DNA of 21,778 bases, taken from the NCBI GenBank assembly GCA_025999935.1, contig BNXY01000045.1:1-21778 (forward strand), in the 5' to 3' direction. Origin of the DNA: Bacteroidia bacterium (GTDB lineage Bacteria; Bacteroidota; Bacteroidia; Bacteroidales; Azobacteroidaceae). Below the pieces are notes generated by a model. It made no database searches. It was not told the DNA's origin and saw only the letters and a program-made list of their open reading frames with translations. Below, one piece after another: positions 6,131-20,950 of the stretch. Position 1 is the stretch's first letter. Every line of letters starts with the position of its first letter. The position numbers and the translations under genes are program-made.

Positions 6131-9100
6131 ATGATTCAAAAACTAAATTTTTCTTCTTTGCGATTTGCTGCATTGATATGTATCATGTCAGTGCTAAGTG
6201 TGACAACTGCTTTCGGACAGACACAAACCGTTTCCGGTGTCGTGTCGGATGCCGACGGCCCGGTTATTGGCGCCGGCGTTTCCGAAAAAGGCAATTCCGG
6301 AAACGGAACGGCTACCAATGCGGACGGGAAATATATGTTGACTGTTTCGTCCAATGCTACATTGGTAATCTCTTATTTGGGCTATCTTACCCAAGAAATT
6401 GCTGTGAACGGCAAAACTACTATTGATGTGTTCTTAAAAGAAAACGCCACAGAACTGGACGAAGTGGTAGTAGTCGGTTTCGGAACGCAAAAAAAAGTCA
6501 ATCTGACCGGAGCGATAGGTATTGCTACGGCAAAAGACATAGCCGACCGTCCGGTGGTAAGTGTTACGCAAGCCTTGCAAGGCCTTGTTCCGGGTATGAC
6601 GATTTCGCAAAACAGCGGAAGTCTTGATGCGACTGCCACTATCAGGGTTCGTGGAAAGGGTACGCTTGACAGCGCAAACAAGAGTGACCCCCTTGTGTTG
6701 ATAGACGGTGCGGAAGGCGATATCAACGCGATTAACCCCGCTGATATTGAAACAATGTCGATATTGAAAGATGCGGCAGCTTCCTCTATTTACGGGGCAA
6801 AAGCCTCATTCGGTGTTATTCTTATTACTACTAAAAGTGGTAAAGCCGGCAAAACACGAGTGAATTACAGCAACAATTTCCGCTACAATTCGCCGGTATT
6901 GATGCCCACACCGATGGATTCTTATACCCTTGCGCTCTATTTCAACGAGGCGCTTGCCAACGGTGGTGAAGCTCCTCACTTTAATGAATCTTGGGTGCAA
7001 GCGATTAAAGATTATCAAGATGGCGTTATTACGTCTCCCATTTATGAGAATGGAAATACAGGACAATGGGAAGAAGGTTTCGACCCGACAAGTACGGTGC
7101 CGGGTTATTCTAAAAAGATCGGTGGTATTGACAACCGGAATTATTACAAGGAAATTTACCGTTCGACGGCTGCCTCTCAGGAACACAACCTCAGCATCAG
7201 CGGAGGAAACGACAAACTGACTTTCTTCGGTTCGCTCAACTATCTTGACCAAAACGGTTTGATGGTTTTCAACCAAGACCAATACGACCGTTTCTCGACC
7301 AATGTACGGGTAAGTTATCAACTGTATGATTGGGCAAAATTAGGATACAGCAACCGTTTCGTGCGCAACACCTACGAACGCCCTGCCGCACTGACCAACA
7401 GTCTATATACGGATATCGGACGGCACGCATGGGCTATGTTGCCTATGTACGACCCAAACGGCAATCTCTTCCAACGTCATGCACTCAACTTGCGCGATTC
7501 GGGTAACGACCGTGCAACAACGGATAACTCTTACCAACAGGCAACTTTAACATTGGAACCCATCAAAAATTGGAGAACAAATGTGGAAGTCAACTATTCT
7601 ATCAAGAATTACAATCGCCATTGGGATAAATTTGTAACTTATCGCTACGACATGAACAATTCGCCGATGGCTTGGAGTAAATCATCGAATGTGCACGAAG
7701 AAGAACTAAAAGACGACCTGCTCGGAATTAACGCTTATTCCGAATATAGCTTCTCGCTGAATCAAAAACATAATTTCAAAGCGATGATCGGTATGCAGGA
7801 ACAAGCCATGTCGCAAGTGAAATTCGGATTGCAACGTGCAGGCGTAATGGACCCCAATTTGCCGGAAATTGATTTGACCGATGGCTATGACGAAAACGGC
7901 AAATCAGTGGTGCCAAGCGTAAACGGTGAACACAACCGATGGACAACGCTCGGATACTTCGGTCGTATCAACTATGATTTTAACGGCAAATACTTGTTGG
8001 AAGCCAATCTTCGCTACGATGGTTCATCACGTTACCGCGCAGGACATCGTGGTGTATGGTCTCCTTCTTTCTCTTTGGGCTGGAACATAGCACAGGAAAA
8101 TTTTATGGAATCCATCAACGAATATGTGGGATTGTTTAAATTGCGTGCATCCTACGGACAATTGGCTAATCAAAACACCAATAATTGGTATCCTTCTTAT
8201 TCCAATCTTGGACTATATCCCGGTTCCGGTGCGTGGCTGCAAGGTGGTTTGAGGCCCAACATAACAACTTCGCCCGGCACGGTCGAAAATCCTTTCTTGA
8301 CTTGGGAAAGTGCGCAAACCATCAATGGAGGTATAGATATAGCTGTATTGAAAAATAGATTAACGGCTTCCATTGACTTCTATCAACGCACTACCATCAA
8401 CATGTTTGGCCCTGCTCCGGATCTGCCCAAAGTTTTGGGTGTAGATCCTAAAAAAGCCAACGATACCGAATTGCAGGATCGCGGTTTTGAACTTTCGGTT
8501 GCATGGAACGACCGCTTAGCTAACGGATTAAATTACGGAGCACGGGTGGTGTTGTCGGATTATACAACTAAAGTAACCAAATATCCCAGCAACCCGACCG
8601 GAACCCTTAATAGTTATAACCAAGGTCAAATACTTGGCCAAATATGGGGATATCAAACCATTGGCATCGCTAAAACGAAAGAAGAAATGGACGCACACCT
8701 CGCTACACTTCCCAATGGCGGCCAAAGTGCATTGAATGCCAATTGGGGCGCCGGAGACATCATGTATGCCGACCTCAACGGCGACGGTAAGATAGACAAC
8801 GGAGCCAAAACGCTTGGCGACCATGGCGACTTGAAAGTGATAGGAAACACCACGCCTCGCTACCAGTTTGGTATTGACTTGACGGCAGATTGGAAAGGAA
8901 TTGATGTCCGCGCCTTCTTCCAAGGCGTAATGAAACGCGACTATTGGCAGGGCAGTTATTTATTCTGGGGCGCTCGCGCCGGTGGTAATGACGGCTCTAA
9001 CAACGGCGGCGGCAATGGCACAAGCTGGCAAGACGGCGGTATTTGGTGGGCGACCGGATTCACTTCTCATCTGGATTATTTTCGCGATGAAAACTCACCG

Positions 9101-9415
9101 CTGGGAGCAAATACGGATTCCTATTTTCCCAAACCCTATCTGAACAATGCTAAGAACAATTATGTTCAATCGCGCTACTTGCAGGATGCTTCCTACATCA
9201 GGCTTAAAAATCTACAAATAGGTTATACACTTCCCGCCTCGCTTACAAACAAGGTAAAAGTAGAAAAGTTGAGAATTTTCTTCTCCGGAGAAAATCTGTG
9301 GACAGGTACAAAAATGGCGAAAACATTCGACCCCGAAACGATAGACGGCGGTTGGAACGGAAGTGTTTATCCTTTATCAAAAGTGCTTTCTTTCGGTGTA
9401 AATCTTAATTTTTAA
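6131..9415 (+). CDS. susC: SusC/RagA family TonB-dependent outer membrane transporter
   Basis: Imports glycan oligomers through the outer membrane, powered by TonB. The 1094 residues are of normal family length. Signal peptide 1-29 (cleavage after AFG). A CarboxypepD_reg-like domain follows at about 34-103 (TVSGVVSDADGPVIGAGV to DVFLKEN), then the TonB box DEVVVVGFG at 110-118. The plug domain covers about 125-240 (ALQGLVPGM, IRVRGKGTL, PLVLIDGAEGDINAINPADI, ILKDAAASSIYGAKASFGVI). The rest is the 22-strand barrel, ending in SFGVNLNF with the C-terminal Phe used for barrel assembly. There is no N-terminal signalling (STN) domain, so control by an anti-sigma factor partner is unlikely. The gap to the SusD gene is 20 bp: same operon. 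Specificity cannot be read from sequence; the neighbouring enzymes suggest a beta-galactan. Confidence 0.95.
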   Translation: MIQKLNFSSLRFAALICIMSVLSVTTAFGQTQTVSGVVSDADGPVIGAGVSEKGNSGNGTATNADGKYMLTVSSNATLVISYLGYLTQEIAVNGKTTIDVFLKENATELDEVVVVGFGTQKKVNLTGAIGIATAKDIADRPVVSVTQALQGLVPGMTISQNSGSLDATATIRVRGKGTLDSANKSDPLVLIDGAEGDINAINPADIETMSILKDAAASSIYGAKASFGVILITTKSGKAGKTRVNYSNNFRYNSPVLMPTPMDSYTLALYFNEALANGGEAPHFNESWVQAIKDYQDGVITSPIYENGNTGQWEEGFDPTSTVPGYSKKIGGIDNRNYYKEIYRSTAASQEHNLSISGGNDKLTFFGSLNYLDQNGLMVFNQDQYDRFSTNVRVSYQLYDWAKLGYSNRFVRNTYERPAALTNSLYTDIGRHAWAMLPMYDPNGNLFQRHALNLRDSGNDRATTDNSYQQATLTLEPIKNWRTNVEVNYSIKNYNRHWDKFVTYRYDMNNSPMAWSKSSNVHEEELKDDLLGINAYSEYSFSLNQKHNFKAMIGMQEQAMSQVKFGLQRAGVMDPNLPEIDLTDGYDENGKSVVPSVNGEHNRWTTLGYFGRINYDFNGKYLLEANLRYDGSSRYRAGHRGVWSPSFSLGWNIAQENFMESINEYVGLFKLRASYGQLANQNTNNWYPSYSNLGLYPGSGAWLQGGLRPNITTSPGTVENPFLTWESAQTINGGIDIAVLKNRLTASIDFYQRTTINMFGPAPDLPKVLGVDPKKANDTELQDRGFELSVAWNDRLANGLNYGARVVLSDYTTKVTKYPSNPTGTLNSYNQGQILGQIWGYQTIGIAKTKEEMDAHLATLPNGGQSALNANWGAGDIMYADLNGDGKIDNGAKTLGDHGDLKVIGNTTPRYQFGIDLTADWKGIDVRAFFQGVMKRDYWQGSYLFWGARAGGNDGSNNGGGNGTSWQDGGIWWATGFTSHLDYFRDENSPLGANTDSYFPKPYLNNAKNNYVQSRYLQDASYIRLKNLQIGYTLPASLTNKVKVEKLRIFFSGENLWTGTKMAKTFDPETIDGGWNGSVYPLSKVLSFGVNLNF

Positions 9416-9435
9416 ATCTTTAATTTTATAATAAT

Positions 9436-11445
9436 ATGAAAAAGATAAATATAATGTATTGGGCAACCGCAGTAGCCTTGACGCTAACCATGGCGGGTTG
9501 TGTTGATCTCGACCAGACACCACTGAGTAGTCTGCCCGCAGAAACTTATTTCAACAGCGATGCGCAGTTGCAATCCTACGTCAATAACCTGTATGCCCCG
9601 CGTACCGGTAGTGATTCCAATGACCAGATTTTTAACGTGCACGGCACTTATTCTTATGGTACATTTGCCATCGATGACAATACCGACAACATGGCAACCA
9701 AAGGCAGCGGTTCCAGCCAATGGGTGCCCGCCAACTACAAAGTAGGACAAAGCGGAGGCGATTGGTCGTTTTCGTATATCTACAAAGTGAACTATTTTTT
9801 CAAGTTTGTTCTTCCCAAATATGAGGCAGGACAAATAACCGGCAGTGCAACCAATATCAGGCAATACATCGGCGAAGCCTATTTTTTCCGCGCTTATGAA
9901 TATTTCAAACGCTTACAGCGAGTAGGCGACTATCCAATCATTACCGAACCATTGTCAGACGATTTGGCCATATTGATTGAAAACAGTAAACGCAGCCCCC
10001 GCAATGAAGTGGCGCGGTTTATTCTTTCGGATTTAGACAAAGCCATCGAACTGATGAACGATAATGTAGCATCAACACGGGTTTCAAAGAAAGCAGCTTT
10101 ACTTTTTAAATCGCGCGTAGCATTGTTTGAAGGTACCTGGGAAAAATATTTCAAAGGAACCGCGTTCGTACCGGGTGGCCAAGATTGGCCGGGTGCAGAG
10201 AAAGACTATAATGCCAATTACAGCGTTAATATTGATACCGAAGTCGCTTATTTCTTAGGAGAAGCTATGTCGGCAGCCAAACAAGTAGCTGACAATACGC
10301 CGCTTACGAACAACACCGGCATTGTGCCGCAGGCAACGGGACAAAGTAATCCCTATTTGGAAATGTTTGGTGCGGTAAATATGGCTCAATATCCCGAAAT
10401 TATCCTTTGGCGTCAGTACGACAAAGGCTTGGGTATTACACACAATGTGCCTATTTATACACAAGCCGGTTGCCAGCAAAGGGGACTTACCCGTGGTTAT
10501 GTAGATAATTTTCCGATGAAAGACGGTACCCCGATTTATGCGGCAGGCAGCGCGTATAAAGGCGATGATTATCTGGCTGATGTAGTAAAAGACCGAGATC
10601 TTCGCTTGCAGATATTCCTCAAATTACCGGGACAACTCAATTATTTCCAGCCGGGTGCAACTCCCGAACGTGCCATTCCTACAGAACCCTATCCGGATAT
10701 TACCGAGGGTAATGCCGAAAGAGGTTACTCTACCGGCTACACGATTCGTAAAGGTATCAATTTCAGTCAAGAACAATATACGGACAATGGCGGTTGTTAC
10801 ACCGGCAGCATCGTGTTCCGCGCTGTGGAGGCTTATCTCAACTACATTGAGGCAAGCTATGAGAAAAACGGAAGTTTAGATGCAGATGCAAGAAATTATT
10901 GGGCAAAAATCCGTAGTCGCGCCAACAATGCAACAGTAACTTTTGCCGACATCGAAGCAAATACAATCAACAAGACAGTCGTTGGATTGGAAGTGAACGA
11001 CGATTGGGCTGCTTTTTCAGGCCGGCAGCTGATTGACAAAACTTTGTACAACATTCGCCGCGAACGCCGCATGGAACTCATGGCGGAAGGATTGCGCATG
11101 GCAGACCTTCGCCGTTGGAGAGCTTTAGACCAACTCGTGAACAATCCTTACCATATCGAAGGATTTAAATTATGGGGACCCATGAAAAACTGGTATGACG
11201 GGCTGAAACCCGGCGACAATGTTTCATCCAGCGACCAGAGCGCTTATCTCTTGCCTTACGAGGCCAGTCCCAACTCGGACGTGTATAAACAAGGAGGTTA
11301 TTTGTGGAAAATGGCGCATTATCTGTCGCCTATTGCCGCAGAACATTTCCTGATAAGCAGCGAGGACGGTTCTTCACCCGAAACTTCCCCGATTTATCAA
11401 AATCCCTATTGGTCAACAAGAGCCAACGAACCGGCATTTAAATAA
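9436..11445 (+). CDS. susD: SusD/RagB family surface glycan-binding lipoprotein
   Basis: Forms the hinged lid over the SusC channel and captures oligosaccharide. The signal peptide ends at lipobox TMAGC with lipidated Cys22, followed by VDLDQTPLSSLPAETYFNS, a typical SusD start. Tetratricopeptide-like helices follow, with the usual RQYIGEAYFFRAYEYFKRLQ and DLDKAIELM segments (about 140-200). The conserved C-terminal helix is YNIRRERRMELMAEGLRMAD, followed by LRRWRALDQL. At 669 residues it is longer than many SusD proteins (about 500-600), but within the family range. Directly after susC and 26 bp before the next gene. Confidence 0.95.
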   Translation: MKKINIMYWATAVALTLTMAGCVDLDQTPLSSLPAETYFNSDAQLQSYVNNLYAPRTGSDSNDQIFNVHGTYSYGTFAIDDNTDNMATKGSGSSQWVPANYKVGQSGGDWSFSYIYKVNYFFKFVLPKYEAGQITGSATNIRQYIGEAYFFRAYEYFKRLQRVGDYPIITEPLSDDLAILIENSKRSPRNEVARFILSDLDKAIELMNDNVASTRVSKKAALLFKSRVALFEGTWEKYFKGTAFVPGGQDWPGAEKDYNANYSVNIDTEVAYFLGEAMSAAKQVADNTPLTNNTGIVPQATGQSNPYLEMFGAVNMAQYPEIILWRQYDKGLGITHNVPIYTQAGCQQRGLTRGYVDNFPMKDGTPIYAAGSAYKGDDYLADVVKDRDLRLQIFLKLPGQLNYFQPGATPERAIPTEPYPDITEGNAERGYSTGYTIRKGINFSQEQYTDNGGCYTGSIVFRAVEAYLNYIEASYEKNGSLDADARNYWAKIRSRANNATVTFADIEANTINKTVVGLEVNDDWAAFSGRQLIDKTLYNIRRERRMELMAEGLRMADLRRWRALDQLVNNPYHIEGFKLWGPMKNWYDGLKPGDNVSSSDQSAYLLPYEASPNSDVYKQGGYLWKMAHYLSPIAAEHFLISSEDGSSPETSPIYQNPYWSTRANEPAFK

Positions 11446-11471
11446 TCTTAAATTTTCAAACAAAAAGTAAT

Positions 11472-13205
11472 ATGAAGAAGAATATATACTTATTAGCAAT
11501 GATGTTGGTTGGCTGCTTGTTGTGCGGCACAACCAAAGCCGCCAACAATCCGGCGGTCGATGTGGACTACCGCATCCGGAATGTATCTTCGGGTTTATAT
11601 CTCACGATAGACCCGGATAATGCCAGTAATCCCGTTAGAGTAAATGCGTATGATGCCAAAGGCGACTACCAGATATTTAAACTGTCGCAAGACGCATCCA
11701 ATGCAGAACGTTACAATCTGGAAATCAACAATCAGTTTTTAACCCATTCTTCTAAAAATGCTTGGGACATCATTTTGGGAACAAGCAGTTCCGACCCTTT
11801 GGCAGAATTGGTATTGACCACCGACGACCAGGAACAAACCCGGTTTGCAGTGGTAGCCAATGCAGGTTCAAAATGGGTGGCGCCGGACAAAGACCCCGCT
11901 ACTCCGGATATGGGCTGCTACACCGACAAAGACCACGCCGGAATAGAATGGGTGTTTGAACCGGTAAAATTCCGTGTCAAAAATGTAGCAACCGGTTTGT
12001 ATATGACCAATGTGGACAATGCTTTGAAAATCGCGGATATCAGCGAAACCGGCGAAGGTCAGATTTTCAAGATAGATAAAGACGCATCCGATCCGGAACA
12101 TTTCAATATTTCAGTGGATGGCAAGTACCTGACGCAACACGCCAGCAACGCATGGACAGTTATTTTTGAAACCAATGCAGCCGATCCGAAAGCCGAATGG
12201 CTCCTCTCTACGGCCGATGGACTGACTAAAATACAAGCTTTAGGATTTGCCGGCACTACAAAATTTTTGGCGCCACAGAACGATGAAAATATTTATATCG
12301 ACACAGACGGTGGAAGTAAAAATGAATGGATATTGGAACCTACCAGCGGTGGCGGAAGCGTTGAAATTGCGGCGATAGTACCGGCCGACGGCGCAACCGG
12401 CGCAATGCCCAATGACGCCATCACGGTTACTTTCAACAAACCGATAGCAGCCAAAGGCGATTTGGGCAGCATCACAATAACGAATGTGGCCACCGGCAAT
12501 CCATTGGAAGGCGTGCTTGGCGTTATATCGGGAAAAGTCTTGACCATTACCCACGAAGACCCGTTGGCGCTCAAAGCTACCTATACGGTAAATATTCCGG
12601 CAGGCGTTATTTCCGGTTACGATGACGATATTACTTGGACGTTTACGGTGGCGAGCAATCCTTATGGCGTGAAAATACTTTCACAAACACCTGCAAGCGG
12701 TGCAAGCGTAGCAGCAAACACCCCCATAGAAGTGCTGTTCAACAAAAATATTCCGTATTCCGACGAACTGAACGGTATTACCATTGCAGATAATAGCGGC
12801 AATAAAGTTGCAGACGTATTTGGATGGACATTGTATAGCAAGTTATTTATCGAATACAGCGCATTGAAACCATCGACAACTTATACCGTAACGGTGGCGG
12901 AAGGTGTTTTACAGACTTATCCGGATGCTATTTCCTGGTCATTCACAACGAACAACACAACCGGAATCGGCAATATATCTATCAGCGCAAAAGTCTATCC
13001 GACACTTACGAGTGACATCGTGACGGTAGAAGTGGAAAATCCGGCTATCATCCGGTTATTCACGCTTAGTGGACAATCACTTGCCGCTTATAATATACAA
13101 AGAGGCTCACAAATCGTGAATCTGTCGGGTTATCCCAATGGATTGTATCTCATCAAAGTTGTAGTGAACGGTCAAGTTTCGACACATAAAGTGGTAAAGA
13201 AATAA
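11472..13205 (+). CDS. Surface protein with tandem lectin-like modules, two Big_5 domains and a T9SS tail
   Basis: 577 residues. The signal region is 1-23 (cleavage near TKA/A); a lipobox-like LVGC ending at Cys15 is also present. Two related modules follow at about 31-163 and 165-289, shown by the repeats DYRIRNVSSGLYLTID and KFRVKNVATGLYMTN, QIFKLSQDAS and QIFKIDKDAS, and NAWDIILGT and NAWTVIFET; each resembles a ricin-type beta-trefoil. Then two Big_5-like (SbsA Ig-like) domains at about 298-394 and 400-493 (VPADGATGAMPNDAITVTFN; TPASGASVAANTPIEVLFN). Residues 506-577 form a T9SS type A sorting domain (VYPTLTSDIVTVEV, NGLYLIKVVVNGQ, THKVVKK). It takes the place where SusE/SusF-type surface glycan-binding proteins normally sit, so it probably binds the substrate. 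The binding role is inference. Confidence 0.8.
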   Translation: MKKNIYLLAMMLVGCLLCGTTKAANNPAVDVDYRIRNVSSGLYLTIDPDNASNPVRVNAYDAKGDYQIFKLSQDASNAERYNLEINNQFLTHSSKNAWDIILGTSSSDPLAELVLTTDDQEQTRFAVVANAGSKWVAPDKDPATPDMGCYTDKDHAGIEWVFEPVKFRVKNVATGLYMTNVDNALKIADISETGEGQIFKIDKDASDPEHFNISVDGKYLTQHASNAWTVIFETNAADPKAEWLLSTADGLTKIQALGFAGTTKFLAPQNDENIYIDTDGGSKNEWILEPTSGGGSVEIAAIVPADGATGAMPNDAITVTFNKPIAAKGDLGSITITNVATGNPLEGVLGVISGKVLTITHEDPLALKATYTVNIPAGVISGYDDDITWTFTVASNPYGVKILSQTPASGASVAANTPIEVLFNKNIPYSDELNGITIADNSGNKVADVFGWTLYSKLFIEYSALKPSTTYTVTVAEGVLQTYPDAISWSFTTNNTTGIGNISISAKVYPTLTSDIVTVEVENPAIIRLFTLSGQSLAAYNIQRGSQIVNLSGYPNGLYLIKVVVNGQVSTHKVVKK

Positions 13206-13209
13206 ATTC

Positions 13210-13269
13210 AATTACGAATTACAAATTACGAATTAAAAGCGCTATATTTGTAATTCGTAATTCGTAATT
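13210..13269. repeat. Long intercistronic hairpin inside the PUL operon
   Basis: AATTACGAATTAC (13210-13222) pairs perfectly with GTAATTCGTAATT (13257-13269); after one mismatch, AATTAC pairs again with GTAATT, giving about 20 bp of stem. Both arms are built from the tandem unit ATTACGA. It fills most of the 78-bp gap between the surface protein gene and the GH43-GH16 gene, whereas the other PUL gaps lack such a stem. It may act as an attenuator or RNA-stability element separating the binding/import genes from the enzymes, or be a dispersed repeat. Confidence 0.7.
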
Positions 13270-13283
13270 ATAAAAATATACCG

Positions 13284-15278
13284 ATGAAAAATATAAAACT
13301 ACTTGTTGCAGCCTTTATTTGCCTGCACTTATTTTCAGTTCCTGTTTTTGCGCAATCTTTAAGCGCTATCTATCCCGGCGCTGTCTTGCCCGACAACAAT
13401 GGCGTTCATGTAAACGCCCACGGCGGCGGAATCCTCTATCACGAAGGAAAATACTATTGGTTCGGCGAACACAAAGGCGAACGGTCAAGCGCGGCTTTTG
13501 TCGGCGTAACCTGCTATTCTTCCAATGATTTATACAATTGGACATACGAAGGCGTAGCATTGCCTGTGGAAAATAATCCCAATTCCGACATCGTGTCCGG
13601 TTGTGTGTTGGAACGTCCGAAAGTGATTTACAATGCAAAGACGAAAAAATTTGTCCTGTATTTTCATTTGGAATTAAAAGGAAAGGGCTATGAAGCGGCA
13701 AGAGTAGGAATAGCTGTCAGCGATAAAGCGACCGGCCCTTATACCTATCTGAAATCCTACCGGCCGAATGCAGGCTTTTGGCCTGTCAACCTCACGGAAA
13801 CGCAACGCAAGGATACTACTACACTTGCAAGTTTCCCCAAATGGTGGACGCCAGAATGGCGAAAAGCCACAGAAGACGGCATGTTTACCCGCCGCGATTT
13901 TGCTGGCGGACAGATGTCACGCGATATGACGCTTTATGTCGATGATGACGGTAAAGCCTACCATATTTATTCTTCGGAAGAAAATCTGACTTTGAACTTG
14001 GCGGAATTATCCGGCGATTATCTCAGCCATTCCGGAAAATACATCCGCATCGCTCCTGCCGGACACAACGAAGCGCCCGCTATTTTCAAAAAAGACGGAC
14101 GATATTTTCTGATTACTTCCGGCTGTACAGGATGGGATCCAAACGCCGCCCGTTTATTCACAGCCGATAATATCTGGGGGCCTTGGACGGAACATCCCAA
14201 CCCCGCTGTCGGTGCAGACGCCGACCTTACTTTTCATTCGCAAAGCACTTATATTCAACAAGTAATTGGCAAAAAAGACGCTTTCATTTTTATGGCCGAC
14301 CGTTGGACGCCCAAAAAACCGATTGATGCCCGCTATATCTGGTTGCCCATTCTGTTTGAAAACGGATTGCCTGTTTTGAAATGGTTCGATAAATGGGATT
14401 TAAGTATTTTTTCACCCCCAAACCCCCAAAATGGGGCTTTAGACAGTGAGATTTTCGAGAATAATTCTAATACCCACTCCGCAAAGTCCCCTTCAGGGGA
14501 TTTAGGAGCGCTTGTTTGGTCTGACGAATTTGACAACGAAGGCAAACCCAATCCCGAATTTTGGTCGTATGAACAGGGATTTGTCCGCAACAATGAATTG
14601 CAATGGTATCAGTCCGACAATGCCAATATTCACAACGGCATCCTTACTATTGAAGGAAAAAAAGAACAAATACCCAATCCCAATTATGTGGAAGGAAATA
14701 GGGATTGGAAAAAAAATCGTAAATTTGCGGAATATTCGGCAAGTTCCATTAAAACGGTTGGCAAAAAAGAATTTCTATACGGACGTTTTGAAGTCCGGGC
14801 AAAAATACCTACCGCTTCCGGTTCATGGCCGGCTATCTGGACTTTGGGAAAATCCATGCCTTGGCCTTCAAACGGCGAAATTGACATTATGGAATATTAT
14901 CGAATCAAAGATATTCCGCATATTTTGGCGAATGTGGCTTGGGGAACGGATACACCCTCGGTTGGTAAATGGGACACGCAAACCGTGCCTTTTTCCAAAT
15001 TTACGGACAAAGACCCGAATTGGGCGGATAAATTTCATGTCTGGCGCATGGATTGGGACGAAGAAGCCATCCGGTTATATTTAGATGATGAATTGTTAAA
15101 CGAAACATTATTGAAAGATACGCAAAATGGTTCGCTTGGTAATTATACCAATCCGTTTAAACAACCGCATTACCTGTTGCTGAATCTGGCGATTGGCGGA
15201 CAAAACGGCGGAAAGCCCGATGATGCGGCTTTCCCGTTGAAATATGAAATTGATTATGTGAGGGTATATCAAAAATAA
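13284..15278 (+). CDS. GH43-GH16 fusion: probable exo-beta-1,3-galactanase plus endo-beta-1,3-glycanase
   Basis: 664 residues, signal peptide 1-23 (VFA/Q). Residues about 25-375 are a GH43 five-bladed propeller of the GH43_24-like type: NAHGGGILYHEGKYYWFGEH at 44-63, LERPKVIYN at 109-117 (Glu110), SRDMTLYVDDDG at 212-223, EAPAIFK at 263-269 (probable acid Glu263) and SQSTYI at 319-324 (Gln320). The first-blade position that holds the Asp base in most GH43 enzymes is in a NAHGGG context, as I recall for GH43_24 exo-beta-1,3-galactanases. Residues about 409-663 are a GH16 beta-jellyroll with catalytic GEIDIMEYY (nucleophile Glu532, Asp534, acid/base Glu537; beta-bulge ExDxxE type) and a final YEIDYVRVYQ. 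GH16 enzymes of this type cut beta-1,3-glucans or beta-1,3-galactans. The joining linker (about 376-409) is encoded by a palindromic repeat. The next gene begins 7 bp later. Confidence 0.88.
   Translation: MKNIKLLVAAFICLHLFSVPVFAQSLSAIYPGAVLPDNNGVHVNAHGGGILYHEGKYYWFGEHKGERSSAAFVGVTCYSSNDLYNWTYEGVALPVENNPNSDIVSGCVLERPKVIYNAKTKKFVLYFHLELKGKGYEAARVGIAVSDKATGPYTYLKSYRPNAGFWPVNLTETQRKDTTTLASFPKWWTPEWRKATEDGMFTRRDFAGGQMSRDMTLYVDDDGKAYHIYSSEENLTLNLAELSGDYLSHSGKYIRIAPAGHNEAPAIFKKDGRYFLITSGCTGWDPNAARLFTADNIWGPWTEHPNPAVGADADLTFHSQSTYIQQVIGKKDAFIFMADRWTPKKPIDARYIWLPILFENGLPVLKWFDKWDLSIFSPPNPQNGALDSEIFENNSNTHSAKSPSGDLGALVWSDEFDNEGKPNPEFWSYEQGFVRNNELQWYQSDNANIHNGILTIEGKKEQIPNPNYVEGNRDWKKNRKFAEYSASSIKTVGKKEFLYGRFEVRAKIPTASGSWPAIWTLGKSMPWPSNGEIDIMEYYRIKDIPHILANVAWGTDTPSVGKWDTQTVPFSKFTDKDPNWADKFHVWRMDWDEEAIRLYLDDELLNETLLKDTQNGSLGNYTNPFKQPHYLLLNLAIGGQNGGKPDDAAFPLKYEIDYVRVYQK
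14415..14509. repeat. Inverted-repeat (MITE/REP-like) element read in frame as the GH43-GH16 linker
   Basis: The left end holds CCCC-AAAAT-GGGG (14424-14436) and the right end TCCCCT-TC-AGGGGA (14487-14500); the latter stem extends to AAGTCCCCT/AGGGGATTT. The two ends, about 26 bp each, are imperfect inverted copies of each other around a 40-bp core: GGGGCTTT at 14433-14440 faces AAAGTCCCC at 14483-14491. From memory, runs of this type (CCCCTTCAGGGGATTTAGG; AACCCCCAAAATGGGGCTTT) are common in non-coding DNA of Bacteroidetes. Here the whole element is open and encodes SPPNPQNGALDSEIF and then FENNSNTHSAKSPSGDLGAL, a low-complexity linker. Confidence 0.65.
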
Positions 15279-15285
15279 TAATAAC

Positions 15286-20866
<5,581 letters not shown>

Positions 20867-20950
20867 AATTGTTTGCGGCGAAAGTAAATGTACATGAAAA
20901 TGGGCTGTCTCGACAATGAAATGTCCTAATTTTGTACAACGAAATATTGT

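Noticed and set aside
6806..7321. 171-codon minus-strand frame inside susC
   Set aside because: It is antisense to the plug and first barrel strands of the transporter and has no support of its own.
14512..15084. 190-codon frame overlapping the GH16 domain on the same strand
   Set aside because: The GH16 frame carries the catalytic motif and conserved fold; this +1 frame does not resemble any protein.
20889..20942. Possible insertion-sequence end (TGGGCTGTCTCGACA and TGTACA motifs behind lacZ)
   Set aside because: GGGCTGTCTC resembles termini of some IS families, but no matching inverted copy, target duplication or transposase fragment is visible.
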